Shown: positions 11,601 to 22,580 of the stretch, in pieces
Layout: each line of letters begins with the position of its first letter
Numbering within the stretch: the first letter of the stretch is position 1
Assembly: GCA_037447655.1 (NCBI GenBank)
Contig: JBBHKE010002135.1
Span: forward strand, 1 to 64,000
Direction: 5' to 3'
Source: Zygnema cylindricum
Taxonomy: Eukaryota; Streptophyta; Zygnematophyceae; Zygnematales; Zygnemataceae
DNA length: 64,000 nt
Position numbers and translations under genes: made by a program
The notes under the pieces: model-generated
What the model was told of the DNA's origin: nothing
The model's input: only the letters and a program-made list of their open reading frames with translations
The model's database searches: none

Positions 11601-11974
11601 CTGACGGTTTCATTAGCCTTGTGCAGGCCCGGTAAAGTTCAAAAGTTTCAGCATCTGAACGCCTCAACAGATTATGACACAGAGAACATTACAATGGCAC
11701 AAACAATAATCACATACGATGATTCCCTGGGGGGAGTTTTGTAAGGTCAGTTTGTCTTTTTAACTACACTATTTTTTCTTTTGAAATCGCGATCTCTTTT
11801 GTGTTTTATTTCTCTGGTTAAGGTTACTCAGATCAGCTGAACGAACCTTTTCTGCGATTTTTCAGGAGTTCGGTTTGGAAGGAGGAAAGTTGTGTTCCCG
11901 GAAAGGGTATACTCGAGAGATTTCGTCCCTCTGGAGGATACAACAAAAGTTTCCAAACACCTTCGCTGAATTGA
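8682..11974 (+). CDS. Acidic, probably nuclear protein of unknown family (six exons)
   Basis: I do not recognise the family. Model: exons 8673-8733 (first in-frame ATG at 8682), 9771-10546, 10754-10908, 11000-11050, 11627-11740 and 11866-11974 (stop TGA at 11972). Every junction is GT/AG and every phase fits, giving 418 residues. The large second exon is rich in Glu, Asp, Gln and Ser. Exon 3 contains THRKKRNVV...GKKRPRSDDD, a bipartite basic stretch that looks like a nuclear localisation signal. The C-terminus is Ser/Pro/Gly-rich (ERFRPSGGYNKSF). There is no signal peptide or membrane segment. Exon 4 is 51 bp, has a weak acceptor (GCAAG) and could be skipped without changing frame. Upstream coding exons are possible because exon 1 is open before the ATG. 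Confidence 0.7.
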
Positions 11975-12797
11975 AGGACATAAGCTTTCTCATTGGACAC
12001 TTTCGTGTTTATAATAAGTATCTGGTGTTGGTGGAGCCACGAGATTATGTCTCGAGGATTGTATTTTTGATCGGTCAGTAGTGGCTATAACCTTGTATCC
12101 ATAATTTGAAAATGAGTCTTTCGGTTGTTTTGTATAGAGAAGAGTTTTGATTTGTTTGGTGAAGTGGTTATTTCTCGGCTACTAGTGAGGCTAAGTTATT
12201 TTTTTGTTTACTTGTACAGCAGATTCAAAGTGTCCTTGTCTGAGGTTCCAACCTCCACATGTAATGTTGAAAGGAATTGTTGCAGAAATTATGATTGGTT
12301 TTTTTCGGCAACAAGACTTGACTTGTGTCGTATACATTTTCCTCGACGTACTTCAAATTTTGGAACTCGTGTCACCATGAGATGTTCAAGAGCTAAGACT
12401 GTTTTTTTAAAGCTACATTGTTCATCACTATTATTACCCATTTTTTAGTCTCCTTAATTTGTGAGAATTAGCTCCGGCTCGTTACCGGCCACTTAAAACT
12501 ATTCTGTTATTAACCCTAATTTATGATTTTGTGTCCAAAAAAAACTCACTCGAATTAAAGTGATTAACTTTAATAGTGCTGCACACTACTGTTCTATCAC
12601 TTGTTTCAATTTTTCCTTGAAAAAAATATGAACTGTTTCTATAAACAAAAATTAACATGATTTATTATGAAGATATACACTTTTGACGGTATAGTTTAGG
12701 GCTCTGCCTACTTATTCTTGTTTGTAGAGTAAGATTGACTTGGATTTAACGTTGAAGGTTTATTTTTTGGTGTTGCTATTGAATTTTGATTGACTAG
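11975..12797. other. 3' flank of the acidic-protein gene, no gene seen
   Basis: About 820 bp of AT-rich sequence downstream of the stop at 11974. It probably holds the 3' untranslated region. No other gene, array or transposon end was recognised before the TAA at 12798-12800. Confidence 0.5.
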
Positions 12798-12800
12798 TAA

Positions 12801-13534
12801 AGGTAACATTCCATTAGGTGGTCCCAGTAAATGTACGGAAAAGTCTACTGACAGCATTTACTGGAAGTCCGCTCCATTATGTCGGGCCAGTAACAAACCT
12901 TCCTCAATTACGATTGGCGCCACATAGGTTAGGGTCCAGATTCTAAAAATCTTAAAAAAATCTACAAACAGAATATCTATACGAAACATATGTGCGGCTG
13001 GAGGTAGTTAATGATTCGTACATAAAGTTTTCGGCCAGATTTTGATTTTGAAAATGGAAATCAAAATTTCGAAACGGAATGGCAAATCGACGAGGCAAAC
13101 TTTGAAGGTTGCGGCAAACTTTGAACGTCGGTGGATGTCAGACGGAGCGTGCGAGGATGGATTTTTTCAACCTGACCTGCATTTAGCGTGGTTGGCGGCA
13201 CATGGCCTGTACGACGTGCACGCCTGTGATCGCTTGTTCAAAGTAGATATTTTTTTGCTTTTTCTCGTGTACCAATGGTAATGAATGCTAATCATCCAGT
13301 GGGCCCCAACTCTGGGGCCCACTAGATGATGTGCGCGATTGCTTCGCGGATCTCAAAAATTAAAACATCCAACGGTCAAGAATTATGCCTACATCATTGG
13401 AGCTTCCCGACAGCTTTCCAGTAACGATGTTTCGTCTGGAAAAAAAAAATTATGGTACGGCTCTGTACGGCACTGTACGAAAACATACGGCGTCCAGTAA
13501 CGAACCCCACTTTTCGTCTAATGGAATGTTACCC
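12801..13534. mobile_element. PIF/Harbinger-like non-autonomous element
   Basis: Inverted termini GGTAACATTCCATTAG and CTAATGGAATGTTACC, flanked by TAA on both sides (12798-12800 and 13535-13537), the 3-bp target typical of PIF/Harbinger. Near each end CCAGTAA words recur, as in the related element at 28217-29014. A short inverted repeat GTGGGCCCCAACTCTGGGGCCCAC lies near 13300-13323. No transposase was found. Confidence 0.7.
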
Positions 13535-13537
13535 TAA

Positions 13538-13984
13538 TTCAATGCCCGTTACACGAGCATGGACTGTGTCATGTTTTATCATGCCCGTTTGTTATGCCCG
13601 TTTATCATGCCCGTTTACACGCGCATGGACCGCGTCGTGTTTATCAAAACGTCTAAGTACTTTTTGTACTATTCAAGGCGTCCGTACGTATATTTGTAGA
13701 CGCGACCCAAAACTACACAACGATTGACGGAAATTTACGATTTGTCCCGCGTCCTGTTTATGTAAACGTCCCAGAACATTTTGTACTAAAGGCGTCTGTA
13801 CGTACATTCGTAGTAGCGACCCAGAACTACACAACGATTGACGAAAATTTGTTATTTGCGTGAAAAAGTTACCCGTTTGCTGACGTCGACCGAAGGACAA
13901 GCCGTTTAGGGGTGTAGACGAACATAAATTGGGCCTATTTAAAGGTTTCCAAAGCGACGACCAACGGTCTATAATTTTAATGTA
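13538..13984. repeat. Short direct repeats, no gene
   Basis: Two diverged copies of a block, GGCGTC.GTACGTA..TTCGTAG..GCGACCC.AACTACACAACGATTGACG, lie at about 13675-13735 and 13790-13848. ATGCCCGTTTA and CACG.GCATGGACTG words are also repeated at 13540-13640. The open frames here are short and not gene-like. Confidence 0.5.
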
Positions 13985-15785
13985 GATGTTATCTTTTACT
14001 TAAGTAAAAATAATGACTCAAAGTTCAGGGATAAAAAGGGAACTTGAGAGGTGGGAAAGGGCTATAAGGTCCTCTAACGTCAAAATGTTTTCAAACGCAA
14101 GCACATAAGAAGTTGTCGAAGGCGATTCGAAGGTCTCAACATCTCAAAAGAAAATGGTGTCTGGAGTTGTTAGCTTTGTCCTAATGAGCTTAGTCTAAAT
14201 CCTTGGAGGTGTATGCATTTCGAGTAGCAAGTCATGTATAAAACACTTATTGACACTTGGGATCTCGTATGGTCTTTGAGAACTAGGCCACCTAGTGTTC
14301 TGTTGACTCCATGCAAAAATAGAAGGTCCATGCGAGGGTCACAAATACCCGCGGTGGGAGCATATAGGACACTTTGTGCTTGAAAAAGTACCTTGCTTTG
14401 CTTTATCACATCCAAAACCATATAGTGAGTTTTTTTTTTCATTTCTCATCATGCGAGCAACATAGCACATGAATGCCTCCCTCATCCATTATTTAAGGCG
14501 TGTCGAAGAGCGTAAGGTGTGGGGAGTTAAGTGAATATTACAGAGAGGGGAGAGATGAAAAATGATAAAAAAACACGCAGTGAGATGGGGAGCGCGACAC
14601 GGCAAAGACAAACAGAGTGAGGAAAACATTGGAGTATAATAAGCCTAACTCCAATCCTTAACACACCAAACGAGAGTGAGACGATCACATGTTTCAATAA
14701 AAAGATAGCCCCCAAAGGTTCATAAGGTTAGGGACACCAACCTTACATAGGATATGTTTTACCACTTTCTAATTGGTTTTCCACTTTTTAAATTGTTTTT
14801 ATTCTCGGGGGTAAAGAAAAGGGCTACTTAATTTTTGACATAAACACCTTAAAGCCAAAATACAGACCATAACGACTATTCAACTGACGACGAACACTCG
14901 ACAATTCTAAAAGACCGCATGAGCTAAAAAAGAGGGTCATCCACGATATATGTGTGGTGGTGATAGATGCCACTAAAGGTTATATACCTTGCGTAATTCA
15001 CAGTTGGTGCTTATTATCTTAACTAATTCTTTTTTATAGAGCCTAAAGGATTTGGCTTGCACTTGACCTCCTGACTCTTACGTCATATAGTTTCGTTTTT
15101 TTGTAGACAATCCATTTGCAATTACACTTTACGTTATCAACCATGGTAATTTTCATTGCGTGGAAGGACTCTTTCCGACAAATTAAAGTTATTTCACATG
15201 TCTCATTTGACATCTTTTTTTTCAGTAGTTAGGTTGCTATAGCAAGTTTCTTTATGTCTTTCCAACGAGTCAAAGGCATCTCAAAGTACCGTAAGTTGAC
15301 ATACAAATTCACGGGCTCTAAAAGGGGAATGTAAAATTTTGATGTCATCTTGAAAGGTAAAATTATATAATGAGGGAAACTCATAGTCATCCATGTGAAA
15401 CGTAAAAGGGGATTTTGTCAAATGGTCATACCTTGGAAAATTGTTCAAAATGTGGGCTATTGATATGTGTGTCATCATTAACAACAACGAGTATTGAAAT
15501 TGGAGAAGTAGAGCTGATTCCATTCAAGCTTCTAAACGAGTTAGTTAAAAAATGAGCTTTTAGATGGGGACATTGGCGAGTATTATTTGTCGATTTCAAT
15601 ATAAGAATGTCCCTAAAATGACCCTTTCATAACACAAAGTAAGCAGCTTAATTTAGCCTAAAAAATAATAACAAAAGGAAAAAAATAAGTAGTATCGTGT
15701 ATATTTGAGCTCCAAAAAAATGGCATAAAAATCAGAAGTGCATCGTATTTGCGATGTCAACGGAGTGAAGTATTTTATTTGGATG

Positions 15786-16749
15786 TGTTGAAAAAGGTAA
15801 TTTATATCTTGTCTCTCTCCCTTTTATCACTTAAACAATCATAGACACTCAGAGAGAAGGCCACAACTGCCGCCTTTAACTGAAGTAGAGGGCCTTTTAC
15901 TAAATGTTGCCCCAACCTGTATTTTACCAAATGTTGCCCCAACCCGTATTTGAACCTGGGTCATGAGGAGCCCAAATAGCTACCACCTCATAAGCTAAGT
16001 CGTAAAAAACAATACACTTATTAGGTTTGATAAATATATAACAAATAACGTGACGGCTAATTCACATGAAACAGACAACTAGGTGCATGTGAAACAATTC
16101 ATGCACGGACGCGAATCCGAACCGTGTAAATGTGTTTGATCAGACGACCCTCGTTGCAGCCACCACCCGGAATGAGCTTTTGGCGACCTTTGGAGATAGC
16201 GTCACTCGATGCCACGTGGCATCACATCATTGGATACCGAAGAAGATGGGAGGAGGAACCATGGCTCCCGATTTGACAGACGTCACTTTGAAAGCCATGT
16301 CGTACAATGGGCGTACAATAAGTACATCGGCCACTGTACCTTGTTGTACCTTCTTGTACTAAGCAGTGTTCCTATTGGACTAGGGTTTAGTACTAAGCAG
16401 TGTTCCTATTAGACTAGGGTTTAGGGTTTAGTATTAGGCAGGTGTGAGTAGGCAGACTAAGACTTAGTGAAATTTAGTTACCTCACTCTAAGAGAGCTTG
16501 TAACTATAAAGGTCATCTTTGACCAACCATAACTAACTGCTCAGAGGATCAAATTTAGTGATTCTTAATTCAGTGATTCTTTTTGCTTTGGACTCAGGGG
16601 AGTCTTGTCCTCACAGGGGTGAGGCTGGTCAAAGTCATTTCTTGCCACGGTGGCAGTTATTATTGGGGAAAACAAAGTGGGTTGATGCTATCCTAGTGGC
16701 TACTTGTGAAGTGTGCATTCTGTGGGGCAACGGAGCCCACGGAATTTCA
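15786..16749 (+). mobile_element. Solo copia-type LTR
   Basis: Starts TGTTGAAAAAGG and ends GGAATTTCA. Flanks GGATG (15781-15785) and GCATG (16750-16754) agree at 4 of 5 bases, and the uninterrupted site is seen in copy B near 33090. It shares the GCCACGTGGC..CATTGG, GTCGTACAATG..GTACA, TTTGACC..CCATAACT.ACTGCTCA and GGACTCA.GGGAGTCTT blocks with the LTRs at 37.8, 41.1 and 42.1 kb. It carries an antisense tRNA-like module. Confidence 0.75.
15940..16005 (-). other. tRNA-like module antisense in an LTR
   Basis: On the minus strand, AGCT-TATGAGGTGGT-AGCT forms a D-arm with four pairs and an A-box-like core. About 30 bases later CCCAGGTTCAAATACGGG resembles a T-arm with a B box (GGTTCAAAT). The acceptor stem is not convincing, so this is tRNA-derived rather than a tRNA gene. 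Confidence 0.55.
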
Positions 16750-17186
16750 GCATGCAAGTCCAAAATCGCCTCCAAATTGTAGACAACCGCCTCAAATTTG
16801 TCCATATTGAGTCACCAAGTTTATGCGGATAGAATTGATCATCTACATCTCATTGAAATTGTAGACACGGTGACTAGATGCAATACCTTTTTTTATAAAA
16901 CACCATAAACAACAAATCAAATTTTATTGTTATTGAAGCTGAAACTGTTATTCGCATTAGTGTTGGCATCGTAAATGGCATTTAAGTTGGCATTGATAAA
17001 GACATTGGCAATGAAATTGACACTTGCATTGGCTGTGGAATGAGCATCCGCATTGAGGTCAATTAAGAGTTGTTGAGGATCCTTAGTGATCCATTTGTAG
17101 AAAAGAGGTTGTGATCATTATTGAGTGATCTTTTAAGAGTGAAGAGTTTATCTTTGAAGAGAGAAGAAGAGGAGAGAAGAGTTGAT
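16750..17186. other. Non-coding stretch with GCATTGG words
   Basis: Contains the end of retroelement remnant A (to about 16945), then about 120 bp built from degenerate words such as CATTGGC and TGGCATT. These resemble, in inverted orientation, the AATGCCAATG tract at 22975-23470. No gene. Confidence 0.4.
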
Positions 17187-17324
17187 GTAAAGAGGCTTCG
17201 GCCAGAAACACTTATAATTCTTTTTGGCCGATTATCCTCTTGTATTTTATGAGCTTCCGCTGTGTAATGTTTTATGGCTTTTGAGCATTTATTTTGAGTG
17301 GGAATTTTATTTTAAGATCCAACA
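17187..17324 (+). mobile_element. LTR fragment related to the 22.1-kb copia LTR
   Basis: Shares AGGCTTCGGCCA, TTTTTGGCC, CTTGTATTTTATGAGC and AGCTTCCGCTG, in that order, with the minus-strand LTR end at 22087-22210, but lies on the opposite strand. It ends at AAGATCCAACA. It is a fragment or solo LTR; the left limit is unclear. Confidence 0.5.
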
Positions 17325-17337
17325 GTTTAGCAGGTAC

Positions 17338-17640
17338 GTTCCACTACAGTAATGTACATACAATCCATCATTATTGTACTTTGAACTCTTGGTATCGTGG
17401 AAGGTATAAGGGAGATGTACCACTAATTTTGTACTTATTCGTGTACGGCGGGTACGGGTAGTCGCGGGAAATCGAGTTTCGGTTAACTTTTTTTTTCGTA
17501 AACGCGTATCGGGTACCGGGGAACAATTTAGGAGCTTGACATAACGCGGTCAGGTTTCGATGTTTAGATGTTGAAAAAAAAAATTGTTGGTTTCGGGTAT
17601 CGAAAATTTCGACTTTTAGAATAAAAGAATTGGAGATTGA
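17338..17640 (-). repeat. Dispersed repeat shared with 63.44-63.66 kb
   Basis: The reverse complement matches 63465-63660 through CCGAAACC, GCGTTTACGAAAA, AAAGTTAACCGAAACTCGAT, CGCGACTA.CCGT.CCCGCC and AAGTACAAAATTA. Non-coding; the transposon type is unknown. Confidence 0.6.
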
Positions 17641-17779
17641 ACAAGGTAAATGTACTGGAAAAACTGACGAGGATAAGCAACGCTTCCTCTCTTTTTCAGT
17701 TCTGTAGTCACAAAGAGGAAATTGAGGGCAGTGAAGAGAATTCGTGAGGAAGTCAACAATATTTGGCAAAGGACAGTGT

Positions 17780-18141
17780 TGAAAACGGAGGGAGTGGTCT
17801 GTGGAGCAGGAAGGCGAGGGAAAAGTGAGGGGGGAAGAGGGGAGGAGAAAAAGGTTACGGATAGGCGAAAAAGAAAAGGGTCTGTTATAATATCGAGAGA
17901 TAGAGAGGATTAGGAAGAGATGTGGTGAGAGAGAGAGAGAGAGGGGATGGTGAGGGGGAAAGAGAGAGAGGGAATGGTGAGGGGGAAAGAGAGGAGGAGA
18001 GACAGGGAGAGAGAGAGACAGAGATAGAGATAGACAAAGAGAGCGACATAACAAGAACGAGAAGAAAAAAACGGGAAAAGAGGAGAGAGAGGGAGAGAGG
18101 GGAAGATGGAGAGGGAGAGGTAGAGGGTGAGGGAGAAATAT
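17780..18141 (-). repeat. Intron-like GA/CT tract resembling intron 3 of the root-cap-like gene
   Basis: On the minus strand this reads as a long pyrimidine tract ending CTCCACAG|ACCACTCCCTCCGT. The true intron 3 of the root-cap-like gene ends CTCCACAG|ACTACTCCCTCGGT (24289). A second shared block is GTTACGGATAGGCGAA..AGAAAAGGG (17854-17882), matching GTTACGGAATGGCGAAGAAGAAAAGGG at about 24370. It directly abuts the truncated copia RT. Confidence 0.6.
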
Positions 18142-18144
18142 GTA

Positions 18145-18840
18145 CCGTACCTCCCCAAGGTTGGTTACCTTGAAATGTAGGCGCAAGTACGCCTTTAACT
18201 CGCGGATACGCTCCAAACTGTCGGACGTCATAATAAAATCGTCGACGTAGACAGAGAAAATAATTTCATCCGCGCCTTCATTCTTTACGTACACGCGAGA
18301 ATCTGAGACTGTACGGATGAAACCGAATTCGAGTAGAACTTTACGTAGGTGCAGGTACCAAGTTCTAGGCGCCTGCTTCAACCCATAGAGAGATTTACGG
18401 AGGCGCCATACTTTTCCTTCCCGTGACGTCACGCCCTCCGAAATTTTCATAAAAACCTCCTCTTCAAGCTCACCGTTCAAGAAAGCCGTTTCGACGTCCA
18501 TTTGGTGGACGTGTTTCTGTCCTGCGACAGCAATTGCAATAATCATGCGTAATGAGTCGAATTTAACAACGGGCGCATATGTCTCCGTATAGTCGACCCC
18601 CTCTCGTTGCTGAAACCCCTTGCATACAAGCCTTGCCTTGTATTTAATCACTTCTCCTGAAGCACTTGGCATCGATTGCCTTTTTATCCTTCGGTAAAAT
18701 TACTTCCTCAAATGTCCGATTTTCAACAATTGAATTAAATTCTCTCTCCAATGCCGGCTTCCACTTCGATTCCCAATCACAAGAATTTCTTGCCTCTGAG
18801 TATGATTGAGGATCTCCGTCTAGATTATTGCATAATGATT
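18145..18840 (-). pseudogene. Copia reverse transcriptase, truncated and frameshifted
   Basis: The RT core reads KARLVCKGF, YTETYAPVVKFDSLR, QMDVETAFLNGELEEEVFM, SLYGLKQAPRTWY and the catalytic YVDDFIM (about 18240), all standard copia motifs. The N-terminal linker (WKPALEREFNSI..N.TFEEV) is in the frame of the upstream polyprotein but lies behind the TAG at 18842-18844. The reading frame then shifts near 18665, where the usual KWVF core is missing. The similarity ends at LGE (about 18143), before the rest of the thumb and RNase H. Confidence 0.85.
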
Positions 18841-18841
18841 G

Positions 18842-21800
18842 CTATAAAATTAAATCCGATTCTTTCGAATCGGAAATAAAGTAATGTGAATTCTCAATAA
18901 AACGGATTGGTTTCTTTCCCTTGTTTTCTCTATTACTTCGTCGAAGCACAATTTCGGGTTCCTTTTCTTTTTCAATTTCAATCACTTTTCCACTTGATTT
19001 GCTTGATTTAGAGCTCTCCGATTTTTGAGTATCCGAAGACATTCGAGAGTCGTGCGTAGTGTCACTTCGATTGTCAATTTCAATGTAAAGAATTTCCTTT
19101 AATTCAGATCGAGATTTCTGGACATTGTCATTCGAATCATTTTCCACATCGGAATCCGATTCGTCGATGTCCGGAAATGCTTCAATTTCGTGCATTTCAT
19201 GAAAGTCCAAATTTCGATTTAATTTTTCCGATGAACGAATTGCGGATTGCAAATCTTCATGGAAATCAACATTTCGGGATTCCTCTACCATGTGACGAAT
19301 TGGATCATATACTCGATATAAATTTCCCTTCGAGCTGTATCCGATAAAAATTCCCGGCCAACTCCTTCGTGCGAATTTGCCTCTTCGCTTAGGCCGCTCA
19401 ATGTAGACCGTAGCACGACATCCCCAAATACGGAGATGATGAATGGTTTGTTTTTGTCCATGCCAAAGCTCATAAGGTGTCTTCTCCCCGGAAATTGAGG
19501 AAAGACGACGATTGCAAATATAGTTGGCGGTTAAAATCGCATCTCCCCATAAGAAGATTTTGTTGCCCGAAGAGTATACCATAGCACGAACCATTTCTTG
19601 TAATGTTCGGTTTTTCCTCTCGGCTATACCATTAGATTCGGGAGAGTATGAAGCGGTGAATTGTTGCCTAATTCCCCACTCCTTACAATAATTCTCGAAA
19701 ATCACAAATTCTCCACCATTATCTGATCGCACCGATTTTAATTTCCGATCGGGTTGTCTTTCGACCATAATATACCATTCCTTGAATTTTCCAAAGGCAT
19801 CAAACTTTTTCTTGAGAAGATAAACCCAAGAAAAGCGAGAAAAATCATCAATAATTACCATGACATATCGATTTCCTCCAATGCTTGCCGGTGTGATATG
19901 TCCACATAAATCGATATGCACGAGCTCCAACGGATACTTCGATCGATAACTTATGTCTTTGACTGGATGCGGCTTTCGGATTTGTCGTCCTTGACTGCAC
20001 CCCTTGCATCCATTTATCTTTTCCCCGGATGTAAGATCAAGACCACGAACACATGACGTCTTGATCATCCTCTTTAAATTTCCCTCCGATGTGTGGCACA
20101 TCCGATGATGCCACAAGCTCAAGTCCTCCTTGTGAATTAGTGTTGGACTCGATACGCCACTAATAAGTGAGTCCGTTGGTGGCCGCCGCCAAAATAAGGT
20201 GTTGTGGAGTGTGTCTGTCAAAACTCCTTCTCCAACGACGACTCCATCTTTCGTTATAATTTGTATAGTGCCATCATCGTGCGAAATTACACTCCAGCCG
20301 GTTCGTTGAATCTGAGGTACCGACAATAAATTTGTCGAACCGTCAGGCATATATAAAACGTCCGTCAATTTTGTTTCGTTGAATTTTTCCACGCCGTCAA
20401 GGTCATACGTAATAAAATGAAGCAGTACTGTTCCAACCGTACCAATGTGAATCACGTGGCCACTTGCCACAGATATGCGTTTCGGACTTGTGAGTTGGCG
20501 CATATCCGAAAATAAAGTAGCATCAGTGCACACGTGGTGCGACGCACCAAAATCGATTACCCACTCCTTTTCTTTGTTGTTGACGTCATTAGACGTAGAA
20601 GGAAGATTCAAAATTGAAAATATTTGAGCGCTCCCTTCTCCTCCTTCGAAATTCGAGAAGAAATTTCCATGGCCGCCACCGCGTCCCGCTTGACCGCCAC
20701 CTCGTCCACCATTTCGACCGCCGCCGCGTCCACCTTGACGGTCGCCTCGGCCACCACTGCTGCCATTGAGTCTAGAAAGACAATGGGTGGAGATGTGACC
20801 CATCTTTCCACAAAAGTAACATTCTTTATCTTTATCCGGACATGTGGAAGATCCATGGCCGGTTTGCTTACACCGAAAGCATGTCATATTTTCAGTCTGA
20901 GGTTTCTGATTTCTATTTCCCTGATTTCTAGGACCTCCATTTCCTCTATAACCTCCACCTCTACCGCCCCCTTTGCCACGGAGAAAACTAAGTTCCGTAG
21001 CATCGGGTGAGGTTACATTTAGAGTGTCTAAGTTCTTTGGTCCTCTAAATTCTTTGGCCACTTCTTCTGCAGTTTTCAGATAATTGACCGCATAATCATA
21101 GGTACAATTGTCACGGATTTGTAGGATTTGTTTTAAATGAAGCATTTTATCCGGGAGTGCCTTTAATAGACCGGTGACCTTATCCTCGTCCATAATGACT
21201 CTACCATTATTTAGAAGGTGTTCTATGATAATATTGTACCATTTTACTGCATCATCTATGGTTTCGTTTGGTCTAAGTTTGAATTGCATGAATTCTCCAA
21301 AAATTTGTTGTCCCTTATTTTGGGCACCTTTCTCAAATTGATTCTCGAGCGATCTCCAACATTCGTGGGCAGATCCGTGAGTAAGGAAGTGGTCATGGAT
21401 CGATGGAGCACATGACTGCATGAGCCCGGCAATGGCCGCAAGGTTCTTCCTCTTCCACGTTCTCCGAGCTTTCCGATCGAAGTCCGGAAGCACCTCCTCG
21501 CCAATAACCACCTTCCAAAGATGACGCAACATTAATTGTGTCTTGATGTACTTCTTCCACGAAGCATAATTACTCCCATTAAAAATGACTGTTTTTCCAG
21601 GCATAGAGTATAAGTTATCCTGTCCATCTTCGTCGTCCAAATCCGAGTCATTGTCGACGAAACTTTTCCCCTTTCCAAGGTCTTTCTTCAAAGCGTCGTT
21701 GTCGTCCTCTCCATCGGGGTCATCGCCATTCGGATCAGGTTCCGGATTTCCTCGAACCGGATTCGATATCTTCCGTTCGATATCTGAGAACCACTGCTCC

Positions 21801-22024
21801 ATGAGAATGAGGAGCTTATCAAATTGGGAGCTCAACCGTTCCTCGGCGACACCGCTTCCACCACTAGTCTCTTGCTTGGGAGGCATAAGTGGAGGAGGAA
21901 CATTGAAGCCAAAACTAGCCTCGGCTCTGGCCTGAGGGGGATCCTGTGGATCCTCGGTTTCCAACAAAGTGAAGGAAGATGAGGAAGGGGTGAATGGGGA
22001 AGACTTATTCTTGTTCTTCCCCAT
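18842..22024 (-). CDS. Copia Gag-protease-integrase polyprotein (5' part of pol)
   Basis: About 1,060 codons are open on the minus strand. The ATG at 22024 (MGKNKNKS) is preferred; the frame is open a little further upstream but without another ATG. Domains in order: Gag; two CCHC knuckles (CFRCKQTGHGSSTC and CYFCGKMGHISTHC, residues about 385-420); protease WVIDFGASHHVC, where Phe replaces the usual Ser of DSGA; the GAG-pre-integrase zinc finger (HHRMCH...CKGC); integrase core with HIDLCGH, VRSDNGGEF and ESNGIAERKN (D,D,E triad). In intact copia elements this frame continues into RT; here a TAG stops it at 18842. The DFGA protease site may be inactive. Confidence 0.9.
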   Translation of the reverse strand: MGKNKNKSSPFTPSSSSFTLLETEDPQDPPQARAEASFGFNVPPPLMPPKQETSGGSGVAEERLSSQFDKLLILMEQWFSDIERKISNPVRGNPEPDPNGDDPDGEDDNDALKKDLGKGKSFVDNDSDLDDEDGQDNLYSMPGKTVIFNGSNYASWKKYIKTQLMLRHLWKVVIGEEVLPDFDRKARRTWKRKNLAAIAGLMQSCAPSIHDHFLTHGSAHECWRSLENQFEKGAQNKGQQIFGEFMQFKLRPNETIDDAVKWYNIIIEHLLNNGRVIMDEDKVTGLLKALPDKMLHLKQILQIRDNCTYDYAVNYLKTAEEVAKEFRGPKNLDTLNVTSPDATELSFLRGKGGGRGGGYRGNGGPRNQGNRNQKPQTENMTCFRCKQTGHGSSTCPDKDKECYFCGKMGHISTHCLSRLNGSSGGRGDRQGGRGGGRNGGRGGGQAGRGGGHGNFFSNFEGGEGSAQIFSILNLPSTSNDVNNKEKEWVIDFGASHHVCTDATLFSDMRQLTSPKRISVASGHVIHIGTVGTVLLHFITYDLDGVEKFNETKLTDVLYMPDGSTNLLSVPQIQRTGWSVISHDDGTIQIITKDGVVVGEGVLTDTLHNTLFWRRPPTDSLISGVSSPTLIHKEDLSLWHHRMCHTSEGNLKRMIKTSCVRGLDLTSGEKINGCKGCSQGRQIRKPHPVKDISYRSKYPLELVHIDLCGHITPASIGGNRYVMVIIDDFSRFSWVYLLKKKFDAFGKFKEWYIMVERQPDRKLKSVRSDNGGEFVIFENYCKEWGIRQQFTASYSPESNGIAERKNRTLQEMVRAMVYSSGNKIFLWGDAILTANYICNRRLSSISGEKTPYELWHGQKQTIHHLRIWGCRATVYIERPKRRGKFARRSWPGIFIGYSSKGNLYRVYDPIRHMVEESRNVDFHEDLQSAIRSSEKLNRNLDFHEMHEIEAFPDIDESDSDVENDSNDNVQKSRSELKEILYIEIDNRSDTTHDSRMSSDTQKSESSKSSKSSGKVIEIEKEKEPEIVLRRSNRENKGKKPIRFIENSHYFISDSKESDLIL

Positions 22025-22065
22025 GGCGTCTACACTCGCCACTTTTGGAACTTAAAAAGAGAGCA

Positions 22066-22086
22066 CTAACCTGCTCCGATACCAAT
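22066..22086 (-). promoter_or_regulatory. Primer-binding site of the 18-22 kb copia element
   Basis: The minus strand reads TTGGTATCGGAGCAGG just after the LTR end (TCTTACA). This is close to the common plant form TGGTATCAGAGC, complementary to the 3' end of initiator tRNA-Met, with one changed base in the core. Confidence 0.75.
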
Positions 22087-22580
22087 TGTAAGATATACCA
22101 CAGAGGTGGTATGCAGCGGAAGCACAAAAGAAAAACACACAAATTGGCCACAAAAATATATCTTTATATAAAAAGTGGCCGAAGCCTTTTTTACAAGGCT
22201 ATTCCCTTTCCCTCACTCTTCCCACTTCCTATAATAAATAAACACTGAAGCTATAATCTGCAGCTGCACAAACTACCTTAAATAGCTGCCAATAAAACGT
22301 GCCGTGCACGACAGATAAACAAAGGTGGCGCCTTTCGTAGGAAGGCCCACGGAAGGAAGAAAGCACGCAGAAAAGTGGTAGGCGCGCTTTTCTCCTTCGC
22401 GAAGAGAAGAGAAGAAAGAGAAGGTTTCGTGCGCCGTATACCACGAAACTTCGAACGAATACTTTCGTGCGCCGTACGCGCACCAAACGCCAAACGTACG
22501 ATTTCATTGAAGTGACGTTGCCGCGAACCAAAATATCGTGTGCGTCCAAATCTTAGACGATTCTCCAAATTGAATCGTAA
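22087..22580 (-). mobile_element. Probable 5' LTR of the copia element
   Basis: The 3' end of the LTR is fixed by ...TCTTACA before the primer site. The upstream (high-coordinate) limit is a guess at the start of the GA-rich tract, since no 3' LTR remains for comparison. It contains GGCTTCGGCCACTTTTTATATAAAG, with a TATA-like stretch. Confidence 0.5.

Larger units (their letters stand above)
13985..16945 (-). mobile_element. Retroelement remnant A (minus strand), split by a solo LTR
   Basis: The reverse complement matches 32925-34560 plus 43186-43560 over nearly its whole length. At about 14280-14420 it reads CDPRMDLLFLHG..RTLGGLVLKD, the same nuclease-like block as VDFVFLHGAERRLGDVVLTD at 4.4 kb, so it descends from a related non-LTR element. 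A 964-bp solo LTR (15786-16749) interrupts it where copy B is continuous. All frames are broken. Confidence 0.7.
18142..22580 (-). mobile_element. 3'-truncated Ty1/copia retrotransposon
   Basis: Minus-strand order: probable 5' LTR (22087 upward), primer-binding site, gag, protease, integrase, RT up to LGE, then nothing recognisable. RNase H and the 3' LTR are missing and replaced by the pyrimidine tract at 17780-18141, so a target duplication cannot be checked. Order PR-INT-RT is diagnostic of copia. The long uninterrupted gag-integrase frame suggests a fairly young insertion. Confidence 0.85.

Noticed and set aside
15940-16005. Considered as a tRNA-Met-like gene because of a CAT near the expected anticodon
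   Set aside because: The anticodon loop is too long and there is no acceptor stem. It is treated as a tRNA-derived module.
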